DNA from: an uncultured Oscillospiraceae bacterium
GTDB taxonomy: Bacteria; Bacillota; Clostridia; Oscillospirales; Oscillospiraceae
NCBI GenBank assembly: GCA_910577805.1
Contig: CAJTOE010000025.1
Location: 1-20,621 of the forward strand
Direction of reading: 5' to 3'
Length of the DNA stretch: 20,621 nt
The first letter of the stretch is position 1; each line of letters starts with the position of its first letter. The notes under the pieces are model-generated. The model searched no databases. It saw only the letters and a program-made list of their open reading frames with translations, and was not told the DNA's origin. The position numbers were made by a program, and so were the translations under genes. This document shows, in pieces, positions 5,920-14,046 of the stretch.

Positions 5920-7173
5920 CTATCCCTGGAGCGTCCCCAGGAACCCGATAGGATGGATGATATGCTCTCCTTTGGCATCCAGATCCAGGGCTGGGTCCAC
6001 CAGCGTAATGGCCCTGCGGATACTGTGATACCCATATTTACCCCTGATTTTATCCAGCGCCCGGTCGATATCGGCCCGGCGCTGGGCTTTTTGTACCTCC
6101 GGGAACAGAGACAACTGCACAACGCCGTCCGCCGGGGTCAGCCCACTGGCCTTCACTGATAGACTGCGCACAGGCTCCTGTCCAATATGGTGCTTCCGGA
6201 ACAGCTCCACGGCTGTCTCCCAGATGTCCAATGTGTTCGCTGTGGGGCGATCCAACTTGGCCTGCCGGTCATAGGACAGCAGTCGGTTGTCCCGGATACC
6301 CACCGATACTGTGGAACAAAGGCAGTTTTGCTCCCGGAGTCTGGCCCCCACACTTTCGCATAGGGCCATGAGGGTAATCTTCACATCGTCCTCACTGACC
6401 AAATCCCGGGGCGCGGTAGTAGAGTTGCCAACGCTTTTCATGGGCGGAACCGCATAGTACCGCCGGACGCCGGAGTGGTCTTGTCCGTTGGCAAACTGAT
6501 GGAGCATAACCCCGTTCTTGCCAAGCAGCCAGTACAGGAGATCCATGTTGGCCTGGGCCAGTTCCCCAATCGTGGTGATCCCATACTGGTTCAGCTTCCG
6601 GGTGGTGGCCGGGCCAACGTAGAGCAGATCGCTCACAGGAAGTCTCCAAGCCTTATCCCGATAGTTCTCCGGGGTAATGACCGTTGTGGCATCGGGTTTT
6701 TTCATATCTGAGCCCAGTTTAGCAAATACTTTATTAAACGACACACCTATTGAGACCGTCAGCCCCAGTTCCCGCCGGATGCGGCCCCGAATATCGTCCG
6801 CAATGGCCGGTCCCTCCCCGAACAGGCCCACAGAGCCGGTAACATCCAGCCAGCACTCGTCCAGACCGAAAGACTCCACCTGGTCGGTGTAACTGGTATA
6901 GATGTCCCTGGCCCGGGCAGAGAAGGCCAGGTAGCGCTCATAATGGGCTGGAACACAGACCAGGCCAGGGCACTGCTGCCGGGCCTCCCAAAGTACCTGG
7001 CCGGTGCGGATGCCAAACCGTTTGGCAATATCGTTTTTGGCCAGTACGATGCCTTGACGGGCCTCCTCGTCTCCGGCCACCGCCACTGGCTTGTCCCGCA
7101 ACGTGGGATCATACAGGATCTCCACACTGGCATAGAAATTGTTCATATCCGAATGTAAAATCACAGGCTTCAT
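5920..7173 (-). CDS. dinB: DNA polymerase IV (Y-family)
   Basis: The 417-residue product is a full-length DinB-type translesion polymerase. The palm has the catalytic acids D9 (HSDMNNFYASVE, with the F/Y steric gate) and D105-E106 (SFGLDECWLDV), followed by the little-finger domain (DNRLLSYDRQAK). Near the C-terminus a QLSLFPE motif fits the beta-clamp binding consensus. The enzyme copies damaged templates with low fidelity after DNA damage. I chose the ATG at 7171-7173 (MKPVILHSDMNN) because it starts at the conserved core. An ATG at 7204-7206 is also possible, and neither has an ideally spaced ribosome binding site (GAGG only 2 bases before the first). It is divergent from the SRAP gene with 53 bases between them. 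No LexA box was found there. Confidence 0.92.
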   Translation of the reverse strand: MKPVILHSDMNNFYASVEILYDPTLRDKPVAVAGDEEARQGIVLAKNDIAKRFGIRTGQVLWEARQQCPGLVCVPAHYERYLAFSARARDIYTSYTDQVESFGLDECWLDVTGSVGLFGEGPAIADDIRGRIRRELGLTVSIGVSFNKVFAKLGSDMKKPDATTVITPENYRDKAWRLPVSDLLYVGPATTRKLNQYGITTIGELAQANMDLLYWLLGKNGVMLHQFANGQDHSGVRRYYAVPPMKSVGNSTTAPRDLVSEDDVKITLMALCESVGARLREQNCLCSTVSVGIRDNRLLSYDRQAKLDRPTANTLDIWETAVELFRKHHIGQEPVRSLSVKASGLTPADGVVQLSLFPEVQKAQRRADIDRALDKIRGKYGYHSIRRAITLVDPALDLDAKGEHIIHPIGFLGTLQG

Positions 7174-7226
7174 GTCCTCAGTATATGAGGGCAGTCCGGC
7201 CTTCATCCTCGAAAGGAGTAAGCATC

Positions 7227-7793
7227 ATGTGCGGAAGATATAGTTTAGCCCCGAATCAGTCCAAGGAAATCGCCCAGATTGTGGCCGAGGTACAGGCGCG
7301 GTTTGGGGTTGCCAGCATCCATACCGGGGAGATATTTCCCACCAACGCCACACCTGTCCTGCTTCCGGACGGACAAAAAATGACCCCCAAGCCGATGACC
7401 TGGGGATTTCCCAGCTTCAAAGGCAAGGGGGGCATTATCAACGCCCGGGGTGAAACAGCGCTGGACAAACCGATGTTCCGCCGATCCGTGCTGGAACGGA
7501 GGTGCATCGTGCCTACGACCGGCTTCTACGAATGGGATAGCCAAAAAAGGAAATACCATTTTCGGCTGCCGGGGCAGGATTGGCTCTATCTGGCCGGATT
7601 ATGGAATACTTTCCAGGGTGAGGAGCGGTTCGTGGTCTTAACCACCGCCCCCAACGATACCATCATCAATGTCCATGACCGGATGCCGGTGCTGCTGACC
7701 AATGACGAGGCGATGCCTTGGCTCCATGATACTGGAATGGCGTCCGCAAAGTTAACAGCCTTGCAGCCGGCTTTAGAGCGTATCGCTGTCTGA
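7227..7793 (+). CDS. SRAP-family abasic-site processing protein (YedK/HMCES)
   Basis: The 188-residue product begins MCGRYSLAP. Cys2, exposed after removal of Met1, is the residue that cross-links to abasic sites in single-stranded DNA. Other family marks are present: INARGET (N/R/E of the active site), VPTTGFYEWD (catalytic Glu) and VHDRMPVLL (His). The protein shields abasic sites at stalled forks as a stable thiazolidine adduct. The frame is open for 14 codons upstream, but the ATG at 7227 with an AAGGAG site at 7213-7217 gives the required Cys2. Divergent arrangement with a Y-family polymerase makes a DNA-damage locus, in line with the known association of SRAP genes with SOS genes. Confidence 0.92.
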   Translation: MCGRYSLAPNQSKEIAQIVAEVQARFGVASIHTGEIFPTNATPVLLPDGQKMTPKPMTWGFPSFKGKGGIINARGETALDKPMFRRSVLERRCIVPTTGFYEWDSQKRKYHFRLPGQDWLYLAGLWNTFQGEERFVVLTTAPNDTIINVHDRMPVLLTNDEAMPWLHDTGMASAKLTALQPALERIAV

Positions 7794-8015
7794 TCACCAT
7801 GGTATGCGCACCCTCTGCCCCCACAGTGTCTCAACCTGGACTCCTACCAGGAACCAGCCGCAACTATCCATCTCAATGTGGGTGGGCACCCACCGCTCGT
7901 TGAGCCAAATGTCCATCGTTGTGCCGCAGTGGAGACCGCCGTAGCAGTCGTCACTGCTGAAACGGATATCGGCACGCCCACTCTGCATATCAGGGATCAA
8001 AATTCCTTCTCTCAT
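7794..8015 (-). CDS. DUF5348 domain protein
   Basis: A 73-residue protein starting MREGILIPDMQSGRADIRF and containing SDDCYGGLHCGTTMDIWL and RWVPTHIEMD, then LVGVQVETLWGQRVRI. This matches the small beta-rich DUF5348 family, frequent in clostridial mobile elements and of unknown function. I chose the ATG at 8013-8015 over one five codons earlier because a GGGAG site lies 8 bases before it. The gene converges on the SRAP gene with stop codons directly adjacent (7791-7793 and 7794-7796). Confidence 0.75.
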   Translation of the reverse strand: MREGILIPDMQSGRADIRFSSDDCYGGLHCGTTMDIWLNERWVPTHIEMDSCGWFLVGVQVETLWGQRVRIPW

Positions 8016-8041
8016 GTAGATTGCTCCCATCTAAAAATAGT

Positions 8042-8073
8042 AAGAAGTACCAGCCATGAGGCTGGTACTTCTT
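8042..8073. terminator. Strong hairpin terminator
   Basis: A perfect 14-base stem, AAGAAGTACCAGCC (8042-8055) with its complement (8060-8073), and a 4-base ATGA loop. TTTT follows at 8072-8075 on the plus strand and a T-rich run follows on the minus strand. It lies downstream of lysS (minus strand, 130 bases beyond its stop) and upstream of the DUF5348 gene, so it probably ends the greA-lysS transcript. Confidence 0.7.
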
Positions 8074-8202
8074 TTGCCATACCAAATCCTTTTCGTTTGT
8101 CGTAAAATCCAAATGCGCATTTCCAGCTTCATAACAAATCACTGCATTTACACCGGATTTTTTGGAAATACGGTTCGTTTTGCTAATTTCTGATGCCGAT
8201 TT

Positions 8203-9714
8203 TTAATCCAGCGGCTTCATGGTGGGGAACAAAATAACCTCCCGGATGGAGTCGGAGTTGGTCAGCATCATCACGCACCGGTCGATGCCGATACCCAGAC
8301 CGCCCGTGGGGGGCAGGCCGTACTCCAGCGCAGTAATAAAATCCTCGTCCATCATACCGGCCTCGTCGTCGCCCTTGTCCCGCAGCTCCACCTGCTTCTG
8401 GAAGCGCTGGCGCTGGTCAATGGGGTCGTTCAGCTCCGAGAAGGCGTTGCCCATCTCACTGCGGCAGATAAACAGCTCGAACCGCTCTGTGAGCCGGGGG
8501 TCCTTGGGGGAGCGCTTGGCCAGGGGGGACACATCTACCGGATGCATGGTGATGAAGGTGGGCTGAATCAGCTTCTCCTCCACTCTCTGGTCAAAGCACT
8601 CGTACAGCGCGTTGCCCCAGGTCTTGTCCGCCGTCTCCGGCAGCTCCACGCCGATGGCCTTGGCCGCGGCAACCGCCTCCTCGTCGGAGGAAATGGCCAT
8701 AAAGTCCACGCCGCAGTACTCCTTGACCGCCTCGTGCATGGGCATACGGGGCCAGCCGGGGGTCAGGTCGATGTCCTCCCCCTGCCACTGGAGCTGATAG
8801 GTCCCCAAAATCTTCTGGGCGGCGGAGGTGAGCAAATCCTCAAACAGGTCCATCATGTCGTTGAAATCCGCATAGGCCTGGTACAGCTCGATGGTGGTGA
8901 ACTCCGGGTTGTGCTTGGGGTCCATGCCCTCGTTGCGGAAAATCCGCCCGATCTCATACACCCGGTCCATCCCTCCCACGATCAGCCGCTTCAAGGGCAG
9001 CTCGGTGGCGATGCGCATGAACATATCAATGTCCAGGGTGTTGTGATGTGTAATAAAGGGCCGGGCGGTCGCGCCGCCGGAGATGGTGTTCAGCACGGGG
9101 GTCTCCACCTCCATGAAGCCCCGGCCGTCCATGAAGTCCCGCACATGCTTGATGAACTGGGAGCGGACGACAAAATTGCGCTTCACGTCGGGGTTGACGA
9201 TCAAGTCCACATAGCGCTGGCGGTAACGCAGCTCCGTGTTGGTCAGGCCGTGGAACTTCTCCGGCAGGGGGAGCAGAGACTTGCTCAACAGGGTCACCTG
9301 CTCGCAGCGCACGGACATCTCGCCCCGCTGGGTCCGGAACACCACGCCCTTTACACCTACGATATCGCCGATATCCAGCTTTTTGAAGCGGTTATACTCC
9401 TCCTCGCCCATTTCGTCCTTCCGGGCGTAGAGCTGGATGCGGCCGCTCTTGTCCTGCAAGTCGCAGAAGGAGACCTTTCCCATGCCCCGCTTGGACATGA
9501 GCCGCCCCGCCAGAGAGACGGGCTTCTCCTCCATGGCGTCGAAGTTCTCTTTGATCTGGGCGCTGTCGCTGTCGGACACATATCTGGTGATTTGGAAGGG
9601 GTCGTTTCCGCTCTCCTGAAGCTCCTTGAGCTTATCCCGGCGGATTTGCAGCAGCTGGGACAGATTTTCCCCGGTCGTCTCCGGGGTCTGCTGGGGATTC
9701 TTTTGTTCGGCCAT
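8203..9714 (-). CDS. lysS: Lysyl-tRNA synthetase, class II
   Basis: The 503-residue product is a full-length class II LysRS that charges tRNA-Lys in the cytoplasm. An N-terminal OB-fold tRNA-binding domain (VSLAGRLMSKRGMGKVSF) is followed by the catalytic domain. Motif 1 is around FMEVETPVLNTISGGATARPF, motif 2 is FRNEGMDPKHNPEFTTIELY, and motif 3 is GLGIGIDRCVMMLTNS with the ATP-binding arginine, ending in REVILFPTMKPLD. The ATG at 9712-9714 (MAEQKN) is preferred because AGGAG lies 8 bases upstream; a GTG three codons earlier lies too near that site. It starts 16 bases after the greA stop, so the two form an operon, as in many Firmicutes. Confidence 0.97.
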   Translation of the reverse strand: MAEQKNPQQTPETTGENLSQLLQIRRDKLKELQESGNDPFQITRYVSDSDSAQIKENFDAMEEKPVSLAGRLMSKRGMGKVSFCDLQDKSGRIQLYARKDEMGEEEYNRFKKLDIGDIVGVKGVVFRTQRGEMSVRCEQVTLLSKSLLPLPEKFHGLTNTELRYRQRYVDLIVNPDVKRNFVVRSQFIKHVRDFMDGRGFMEVETPVLNTISGGATARPFITHHNTLDIDMFMRIATELPLKRLIVGGMDRVYEIGRIFRNEGMDPKHNPEFTTIELYQAYADFNDMMDLFEDLLTSAAQKILGTYQLQWQGEDIDLTPGWPRMPMHEAVKEYCGVDFMAISSDEEAVAAAKAIGVELPETADKTWGNALYECFDQRVEEKLIQPTFITMHPVDVSPLAKRSPKDPRLTERFELFICRSEMGNAFSELNDPIDQRQRFQKQVELRDKGDDEAGMMDEDFITALEYGLPPTGGLGIGIDRCVMMLTNSDSIREVILFPTMKPLD

Positions 9715-9730
9715 GCAGCCCACTCCTATC

Positions 9731-10207
9731 TTAAATTCGTTCTATCTTGATGACCTTGTAATACACGGGACCGGCGGGGGCGTCCACCGTCACCTCGTCT
9801 CCCTTGTTCTTTCCCAAAAGCGCCCGGCCAAAGGGAGAGTCCTCGGAGATGGAGCCGTTCATGGGGTCCGCCTCCTGGGAGCCTACGATCTTATAGACCT
9901 CTTCCTCGTTGAACTCCTTGTCCAGCACCGTGACGGTAGAGCCAAGGCGCACCTCGGACCCGGCGCTGGCGTCCTCCTCGATGACCACGTAGTTGGACAA
10001 AATCTCCTCGATCTCGGCCATCCGGGAGTAGAGCTTGCCCTGTTCGTTTTTGGCCTCGTCGTACTCGCTGTTTTCCGACAGGTCGCCGAAGGAACGGGCC
10101 TCTTTGATCAGCTCCGCCACTTCCTTTTCCCGCACGGACTTCAGATACTGCATCTCGTCCTGAAGCTCCTTGAGCCGCTCCGGGCTTAATTTATACTCTT
10201 TAGCCAT
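9731..10207 (-). CDS. greA: Transcription elongation factor GreA
   Basis: The 158-residue product has the usual GreA length and plan. An N-terminal antiparallel coiled coil (about residues 1-75) carries the acidic tip DLSENSEYDEAKNEQ, which reaches into the RNA polymerase secondary channel. A C-terminal FKBP-like domain follows (GSTVTVLD, EDSPFGRALLGKNKGDEVTV). GreA stimulates cleavage of backtracked transcripts. The ATG at 10205-10207 has an AAAGGTG site upstream. It is the first gene of the leftward greA-lysS operon, and its consensus promoter lies about 70 bases upstream. Confidence 0.97.
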   Translation of the reverse strand: MAKEYKLSPERLKELQDEMQYLKSVREKEVAELIKEARSFGDLSENSEYDEAKNEQGKLYSRMAEIEEILSNYVVIEEDASAGSEVRLGSTVTVLDKEFNEEEVYKIVGSQEADPMNGSISEDSPFGRALLGKNKGDEVTVDAPAGPVYYKVIKIERI

Positions 10208-10277
10208 ATCCGCTATTCACCTTTCCAAAGAATATATGAAACGTGAAAACGGTCCTTCCGCTCCACGTATCCTCCAA

Positions 10278-10306
10278 ATTATAAGAGGTTTATCGGGGGA
10301 TGTCAA
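10278..10306 (-). promoter_or_regulatory. Consensus sigma-A promoter of greA-lysS
   Basis: On the minus strand, TTGACA (complement of 10301-10306) and TATAAT (complement of 10278-10283) are both perfect hexamers with a 17-base spacer. This implies strong, constitutive transcription and a 5' leader of roughly 65 bases. No T-box or riboswitch-like structure was recognised in the leader. Confidence 0.9.
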
Positions 10307-10468
10307 GTAGATTTCCGACGGCTTTGGTGACTTTTTCGGGTTTTTGATTCGTCAAAATGGAGGAATGTTCGAGTGTGGGGCCCGACCCCCTGGGCGGGCC
10401 ATCTCACCGAGACTTCCAGTCACCGCCAATGCCCTCCCCCGGAAAATTTCCCCAAAGAACGCTGGTTC

Positions 10469-10510
10469 TTAACAAATTATTCACCGAATTTGTTTGATAT
10501 GGTTTATAAT
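10469..10510 (+). promoter_or_regulatory. Regulator promoter with PhoP-like direct repeats at -35
   Basis: A perfect TATAAT at 10505-10510 lacks a good -35. In its place, TTAACA (10469-10474) and TTCACC (10480-10485) form a pair spaced by 11 bases, one helical turn, with the second box at the -35 position. This is the architecture of promoters activated by PhoB/PhoP-type regulators. The rest of the 10307-10548 stretch contains only a GC-rich hairpin at 10379-10400 without a T-run. Confidence 0.55.
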
Positions 10511-10548
10511 AGAGAGTATGGCAAAAAGATGAAAGGCTGGTGTACCCA

Positions 10549-11238
10549 ATGGCCCAGAAGGTTTTGATCGTAGAGGACGACAATAATATCGCAGAGCTGC
10601 TCCATCTCTACCTGGAGAAGGAGGGCTACGAAACCCAGGTATCCCGCGACGGCGGCACGGCGGTGGAGCAGTTCCACGCGTTCCAGCCCGACCTGGTGCT
10701 GCTGGACCTGATGCTGCCCGTGCTGGACGGCTGGGCGGTACTGAAAAAAATCCGGGAGAGCGCCAAGACCCCGGTTATCATGCTCACCGCCAAGGGGGAG
10801 ACCACCGACAAGGTCTCCGGCCTGGAGATGGGAGCCGACGACTACATCGTCAAGCCCTTCGTGATGAAGGAGGTGCTGGCCCGTATCCACGCGGTCATGC
10901 GCCGTGTGGGGGGCGACGAGGAGCCGAAGGCCAAAAAGCTCGCCTTTGACAAGCTGGTCATCAATCTGGACTCCTACGAGCTGCTGGTGGACGGCAAGCG
11001 GGTGGACACCCCGCCTAAGGAGCTGGAGCTGCTGTTCCATCTGGCCTCCTCCCCCAACCGGGTCTTTACCCGGAACCAGCTCCTGGACGAGGTGTGGGGC
11101 TTTGACTACTTCGGAGACTCCCGCACCGTGGACGTACACATCAAGCGTCTGCGGGAAAAGCTGGAGGAGGTCAGCGACCAGTGGAGGCTGAAAACCGTGT
11201 GGGGCGTGGGCTATAAGTTCGAGGTCGCGGCCCAGTGA
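10549..11238 (+). CDS. OmpR/PhoB-class response regulator
   Basis: The 229-residue product has an N-terminal receiver domain (acidic pocket D10-D11, phospho-acceptor D53 in LLDLMLP, switch T80, K102 in YIVKPF). A C-terminal winged helix follows (PPKELELLFHLASSPNRVFTR, DEVWGFDYFGDSRTVDVHIKRLREKL, WGVGYKFE). When phosphorylated by its kinase it should bind direct-repeat DNA as a dimer. I chose the ATG at 10549 (MAQKVLIVEDD) at the domain start; a GTG three codons earlier is possible. The ribosome binding site (AAAGG) is not ideally placed for either. The stop overlaps the kinase start (GTGA), so translation is coupled. Subfamily similarity is to PhoP/PhoB types, but the signal cannot be named from the sequence. 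Confidence 0.92.
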   Translation: MAQKVLIVEDDNNIAELLHLYLEKEGYETQVSRDGGTAVEQFHAFQPDLVLLDLMLPVLDGWAVLKKIRESAKTPVIMLTAKGETTDKVSGLEMGADDYIVKPFVMKEVLARIHAVMRRVGGDEEPKAKKLAFDKLVINLDSYELLVDGKRVDTPPKELELLFHLASSPNRVFTRNQLLDEVWGFDYFGDSRTVDVHIKRLREKLEEVSDQWRLKTVWGVGYKFEVAAQ

Positions 11239-12677
11239 AGAGCATCTATAAGCGGCAGCTATTTATGATGGTTGGCATCGTCTTTCTCTCCTTTTCCCTG
11301 CTGTCCGCCGCCTTTATGCTGCTGTCCTACCGCTACATCATCGCCGACAAGCGTGACGCGGTGGAGCGCAACGCCCAGGACCTGGCCGAGCTGGTCACTC
11401 AGTACGTGAAAAGCCCCTTCAGCGGCGACGTGACCGACGAAATTTTTACCAATTCCCTGCTCACCGTCTCCAAGGCCTCCGATTCCCTGGTGGTCCTGGC
11501 GGACAGCAACGGAAAGGTGATCTACACCTGTGACGGAGAAAATATCTATCTGTTCACCTCCACCGTTCTGCTGCCCCAGTTCCTCATCCAGCAGGTGAAG
11601 GAACTGGGCGGCTTCACCGGTATGACCAACCTGGACGGCCTCTACCCGGAGAGCCGCTACGTGGCCGCCCGGCCCTACACCATCTCCGCCAAAAACCAGA
11701 GCGTAATGGTAGGCATGGTGCTGGCCTCGGCGGACACCTCCAGCGTGCTGGAGATGTGGCGGGCCACCGGGACCATCTTCTTCTTCACCGCAGTCGTCGT
11801 GCTGGTCATCGCCGTCATTGCCGCCTCCCTCACCTCCGCCCTCCAGACCCGGCCCATCAACGAGATGGTGGACGCGGCCCGGAAGTTCGGCCAGGGGGAG
11901 TTTGACGTGCGGGTCAGCACCAGCGGCGACAACTGCGACGAGCTGCACAATCTGGCCGAGGCCTTCAACTCCATGGCCAGCTCTCTGGCCCAGGTGGAGG
12001 CCCAGCGCACAGAGTTTATCGCCAACGTGTCCCACGAGCTGAAAACCCCTATGACCACCATAGCGGGCTTTGCGGAGGGCATTCTGGACGGAACGATCCC
12101 GCCGGAACGGGAGCGGGAGTCCCTGGAGATCATCGTGTCCGAGACCCGGCGGCTGTCCCGGCTGGTCCGGCGGATGCTGGACCTGTCCCGGCTCAAGGCT
12201 TTGACGGAGAACGTCACCGCCCAGGAGCAGTTCGACTTGACCGACGTGCTGTCCCGCGTGGTCATCAACCTGGAGGGGAAGATCACCCAGCGCAATTTAG
12301 ACGTGGATGTGCAGCTTCCGGAGGAGCCGCTGATGGTGTGGGGGGACCCGGACGCGGTAACGCAGATCTGCTACAATCTGCTGGACAACGCGGCGAAATT
12401 CGCCGCCTCCGGCTCGACCCTGACCATCTCCACCGCGAAAAAAGAGGGCAAGGTCTACACCACCATTCAGAACCTGGGGGCCACCATTCCGCCGGAGGAG
12501 CTGCCCCTTCTGTTCGACCGGTTCCACAAGACGGACGCCTCCCGCAGCGAGGACCGGGACGGCGTGGGATTAGGCCTGTATATCGTCAAAAGCCTCATCG
12601 GCAACCTGAAAGAACAGATCACCGCCACCAGCGAGGACGGTGTGACCCGATTCACCTTCAGCTTAACTTCAGCTTAA
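11235..12677 (+). CDS. Membrane sensor histidine kinase
   Basis: The 480-residue kinase partners the regulator encoded just before it (4-base GTGA overlap). It has a first membrane helix at about residues 9-31, an extracytoplasmic sensor region at about 32-177 with no cysteine cluster, a second membrane helix at about 178-200, and a HAMP linker to about 255. A HisKA domain follows with H267 in the H-box FIANVSHELKTPMTTIAGF, then a HATPase domain with N-box YNLLDNAAKFA (N381, N385) and G-box DGVGLGLYIVKS. The HGG usually following the G-box is absent (GNLKEQ instead), which is a tolerated variation. The start is GTG. The last codons and the stop overlap an 11-base repeat array that probably controls the next gene. 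Confidence 0.93.
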   Translation: MKSIYKRQLFMMVGIVFLSFSLLSAAFMLLSYRYIIADKRDAVERNAQDLAELVTQYVKSPFSGDVTDEIFTNSLLTVSKASDSLVVLADSNGKVIYTCDGENIYLFTSTVLLPQFLIQQVKELGGFTGMTNLDGLYPESRYVAARPYTISAKNQSVMVGMVLASADTSSVLEMWRATGTIFFFTAVVVLVIAVIAASLTSALQTRPINEMVDAARKFGQGEFDVRVSTSGDNCDELHNLAEAFNSMASSLAQVEAQRTEFIANVSHELKTPMTTIAGFAEGILDGTIPPERERESLEIIVSETRRLSRLVRRMLDLSRLKALTENVTAQEQFDLTDVLSRVVINLEGKITQRNLDVDVQLPEEPLMVWGDPDAVTQICYNLLDNAAKFAASGSTLTISTAKKEGKVYTTIQNLGATIPPEELPLLFDRFHKTDASRSEDRDGVGLGLYIVKSLIGNLKEQITATSEDGVTRFTFSLTSA

Positions 12678-12710
12678 CTTTCGCTTGATTCAGCCTGACT
12701 TTGGCCTGAG
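12662..12710 (+). promoter_or_regulatory. Five-fold 11-bp-spaced repeat array before the protease gene
   Basis: CTTAAC (12662), CTTAAC (12673), CTTGAT (12684), CCTGAC (12694) and CCTGAG (12705) follow each other at 11, 11, 10 and 11 bases. They are linked by T/C-rich spacers such as TTCAG, and a possible outlying TTCACC lies at 12651. The array covers the kinase stop and the gap before the protease. Helical-turn spacing of TTAAC-like boxes is the known binding mode of PhoP/PhoB-class regulators. No clear -10 follows. A slippage-derived repeat is the alternative. Confidence 0.5.
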
Positions 12711-12727
12711 AGGGAGTGCATTCCTAT

Positions 12728-13972
12728 ATGAAAGACATGGACTCATTGTGGCAGGGCGGCCCCTGGGAGCAGCCGGAGCCTCATTTTCCCCCGCCGCCGC
12801 CGGTGGTCATCCCCGCCCCGCGGACGAAGCACCATACCCTTCCCCCCAAAAAGCGCCGCCGGAAGTGGTGGGGCTTTACCCTGATGCTGGCCCTCATTAT
12901 CGGTGCGGTGGGGCTGGTGGCCCTAATTGGCAATATGCCCTCGGACAGCGAGCTTGCCCGGTGGTTTACGTTCCAGGTCCCGGATGAAAAATCCTCCTCC
13001 ACCATACAGCGGGAGGTGGAGGAATTTGTGAAACCGGACCTGCCCCAGGCGCAGACCGGCACCGGCGTGACCCTGACCCTGCTCCCCCAGGAGGGTCGGC
13101 CCCAGGACTGGGCGGAGCTTTACGCCCAGGTCCGGACCTCCATCGTGTCCATCCAGTCCAGAGGCCGGCGCAGCTACAGCAGCGGCACCGGGGTAGTCCT
13201 GACCCAGGACGGGTATATCCTCACCAACGCCCACGTGATCGAGGGCAGCCTGGAGGTCCAGGTCCAGCTTTGGAATAACCACTCTTACACCGCCAAGCTG
13301 GTGGGCTACGACTTCGCAGAGGATTTGGCTGTGTTGAAAATCGACGCGAAAAACCTCACCGCCGCCCGGTTCGGGGACTCCGAGCTGTTGCGGCCCGGGG
13401 ACGCTGTCGCCGCCGTGGGGGACCCCATGGGCTACTCCGGCTCCATCAGCGAGGGCATTATCTCCGGCCTGGACCGGGATATGGAGGTGGACGGGGTGAC
13501 CATGGATTTGATTCAGACCAGCGCCCCCATTAACTTCGGCAATTCCGGCGGAGCGCTGTTGAACGACCGGGGGCAGGTCATCGGCATCACCACCATCAAA
13601 ATGGTCTCGAAGGACGGGGACATCGAGGGTTTGGGCTTTGCCATCCCCTCCGCACGGGTGAAATTCGTGGCGGACCGGCTGATCGCCGGAGAGGAGATCG
13701 TACACTCCGCCTTTGGCATCACCGTGGACCGGCGGCACCTGGAGGAGGGCGGCATTCTGGTGCTGAATGTCAGCGCCAATGCCGGCGCGGCGGAGGCCGG
13801 CCTCCGCCCCAAGGACGTGATCGTGGCCGTGGAGGGACGGGCGGTCTCCGACACCGGCGATCTGGCCCGGATCACCCGTTCCCGCGGGGTGGGCGATTTA
13901 GTGGACATCACCGTGCGCCGGGACGGCAAGCTGCTGGACCTGACGATTCCGCTGGTGAAGGCGGAGGGGTAA
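12728..13972 (+). CDS. Membrane-anchored HtrA/DegP-type serine protease
   Basis: The 414-residue product has a cytoplasmic proline-rich N-terminus (residues 19-32), a basic patch KKRRRK, and one membrane helix (about 47-69), which leaves the rest outside the cell. The trypsin-like domain carries the triad H169 (LTNAHV), D199 (AEDLAVLKI) and S273 (INFGNSGGALL, with Phe where the family mostly has Pro). A single PDZ domain (about 330-410; GGILVLNVSANAGAAEAGLRP) binds C-termini of substrates. HtrA proteases degrade misfolded exported proteins. The ATG at 12728 follows GGGAG. A GTG four codons earlier sits on top of that site. It follows the kinase by 50 bases, and the repeat array in the gap suggests control by the two-component system, as with stress-responsive HtrA genes. 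Confidence 0.93.
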   Translation: MKDMDSLWQGGPWEQPEPHFPPPPPVVIPAPRTKHHTLPPKKRRRKWWGFTLMLALIIGAVGLVALIGNMPSDSELARWFTFQVPDEKSSSTIQREVEEFVKPDLPQAQTGTGVTLTLLPQEGRPQDWAELYAQVRTSIVSIQSRGRRSYSSGTGVVLTQDGYILTNAHVIEGSLEVQVQLWNNHSYTAKLVGYDFAEDLAVLKIDAKNLTAARFGDSELLRPGDAVAAVGDPMGYSGSISEGIISGLDRDMEVDGVTMDLIQTSAPINFGNSGGALLNDRGQVIGITTIKMVSKDGDIEGLGFAIPSARVKFVADRLIAGEEIVHSAFGITVDRRHLEEGGILVLNVSANAGAAEAGLRPKDVIVAVEGRAVSDTGDLARITRSRGVGDLVDITVRRDGKLLDLTIPLVKAEG

Positions 13973-14046
13973 TTCAGTCTCGTTTCTGATTTACTCTCGT
14001 CCGGTTCCCCCTCAACAAACGACAAATGCAAGGAATGATAAAGACC

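Noticed and set aside
7174..7226. Possible LexA box between dinB and the SRAP gene
   Set aside because: No match to the Gram-positive CGAAC-N4-GTTCG pattern was found by eye.
8111..8122. Perfect palindrome AAATGCGCATTT
   Set aside because: A 12-base palindrome is expected a few times by chance in 20 kb, and it is not placed at a promoter.
8542..9750. 402-codon open frame opposite lysS
   Set aside because: Antisense shadow with no recognisable motif; lysS has all three class II motifs on the other strand.
10208..10277. T-box or riboswitch in the greA-lysS leader
   Set aside because: The leader is short and no T-box sequence or specifier stem was seen; a strong constitutive promoter explains the region.
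10379..10400. GC-rich hairpin (GGCCCG/CGGGCC) upstream of the response regulator
   Set aside because: Only six pairs, a 10-base loop and no T-run; no gene ends near it, so neither a terminator nor a riboswitch can be supported.
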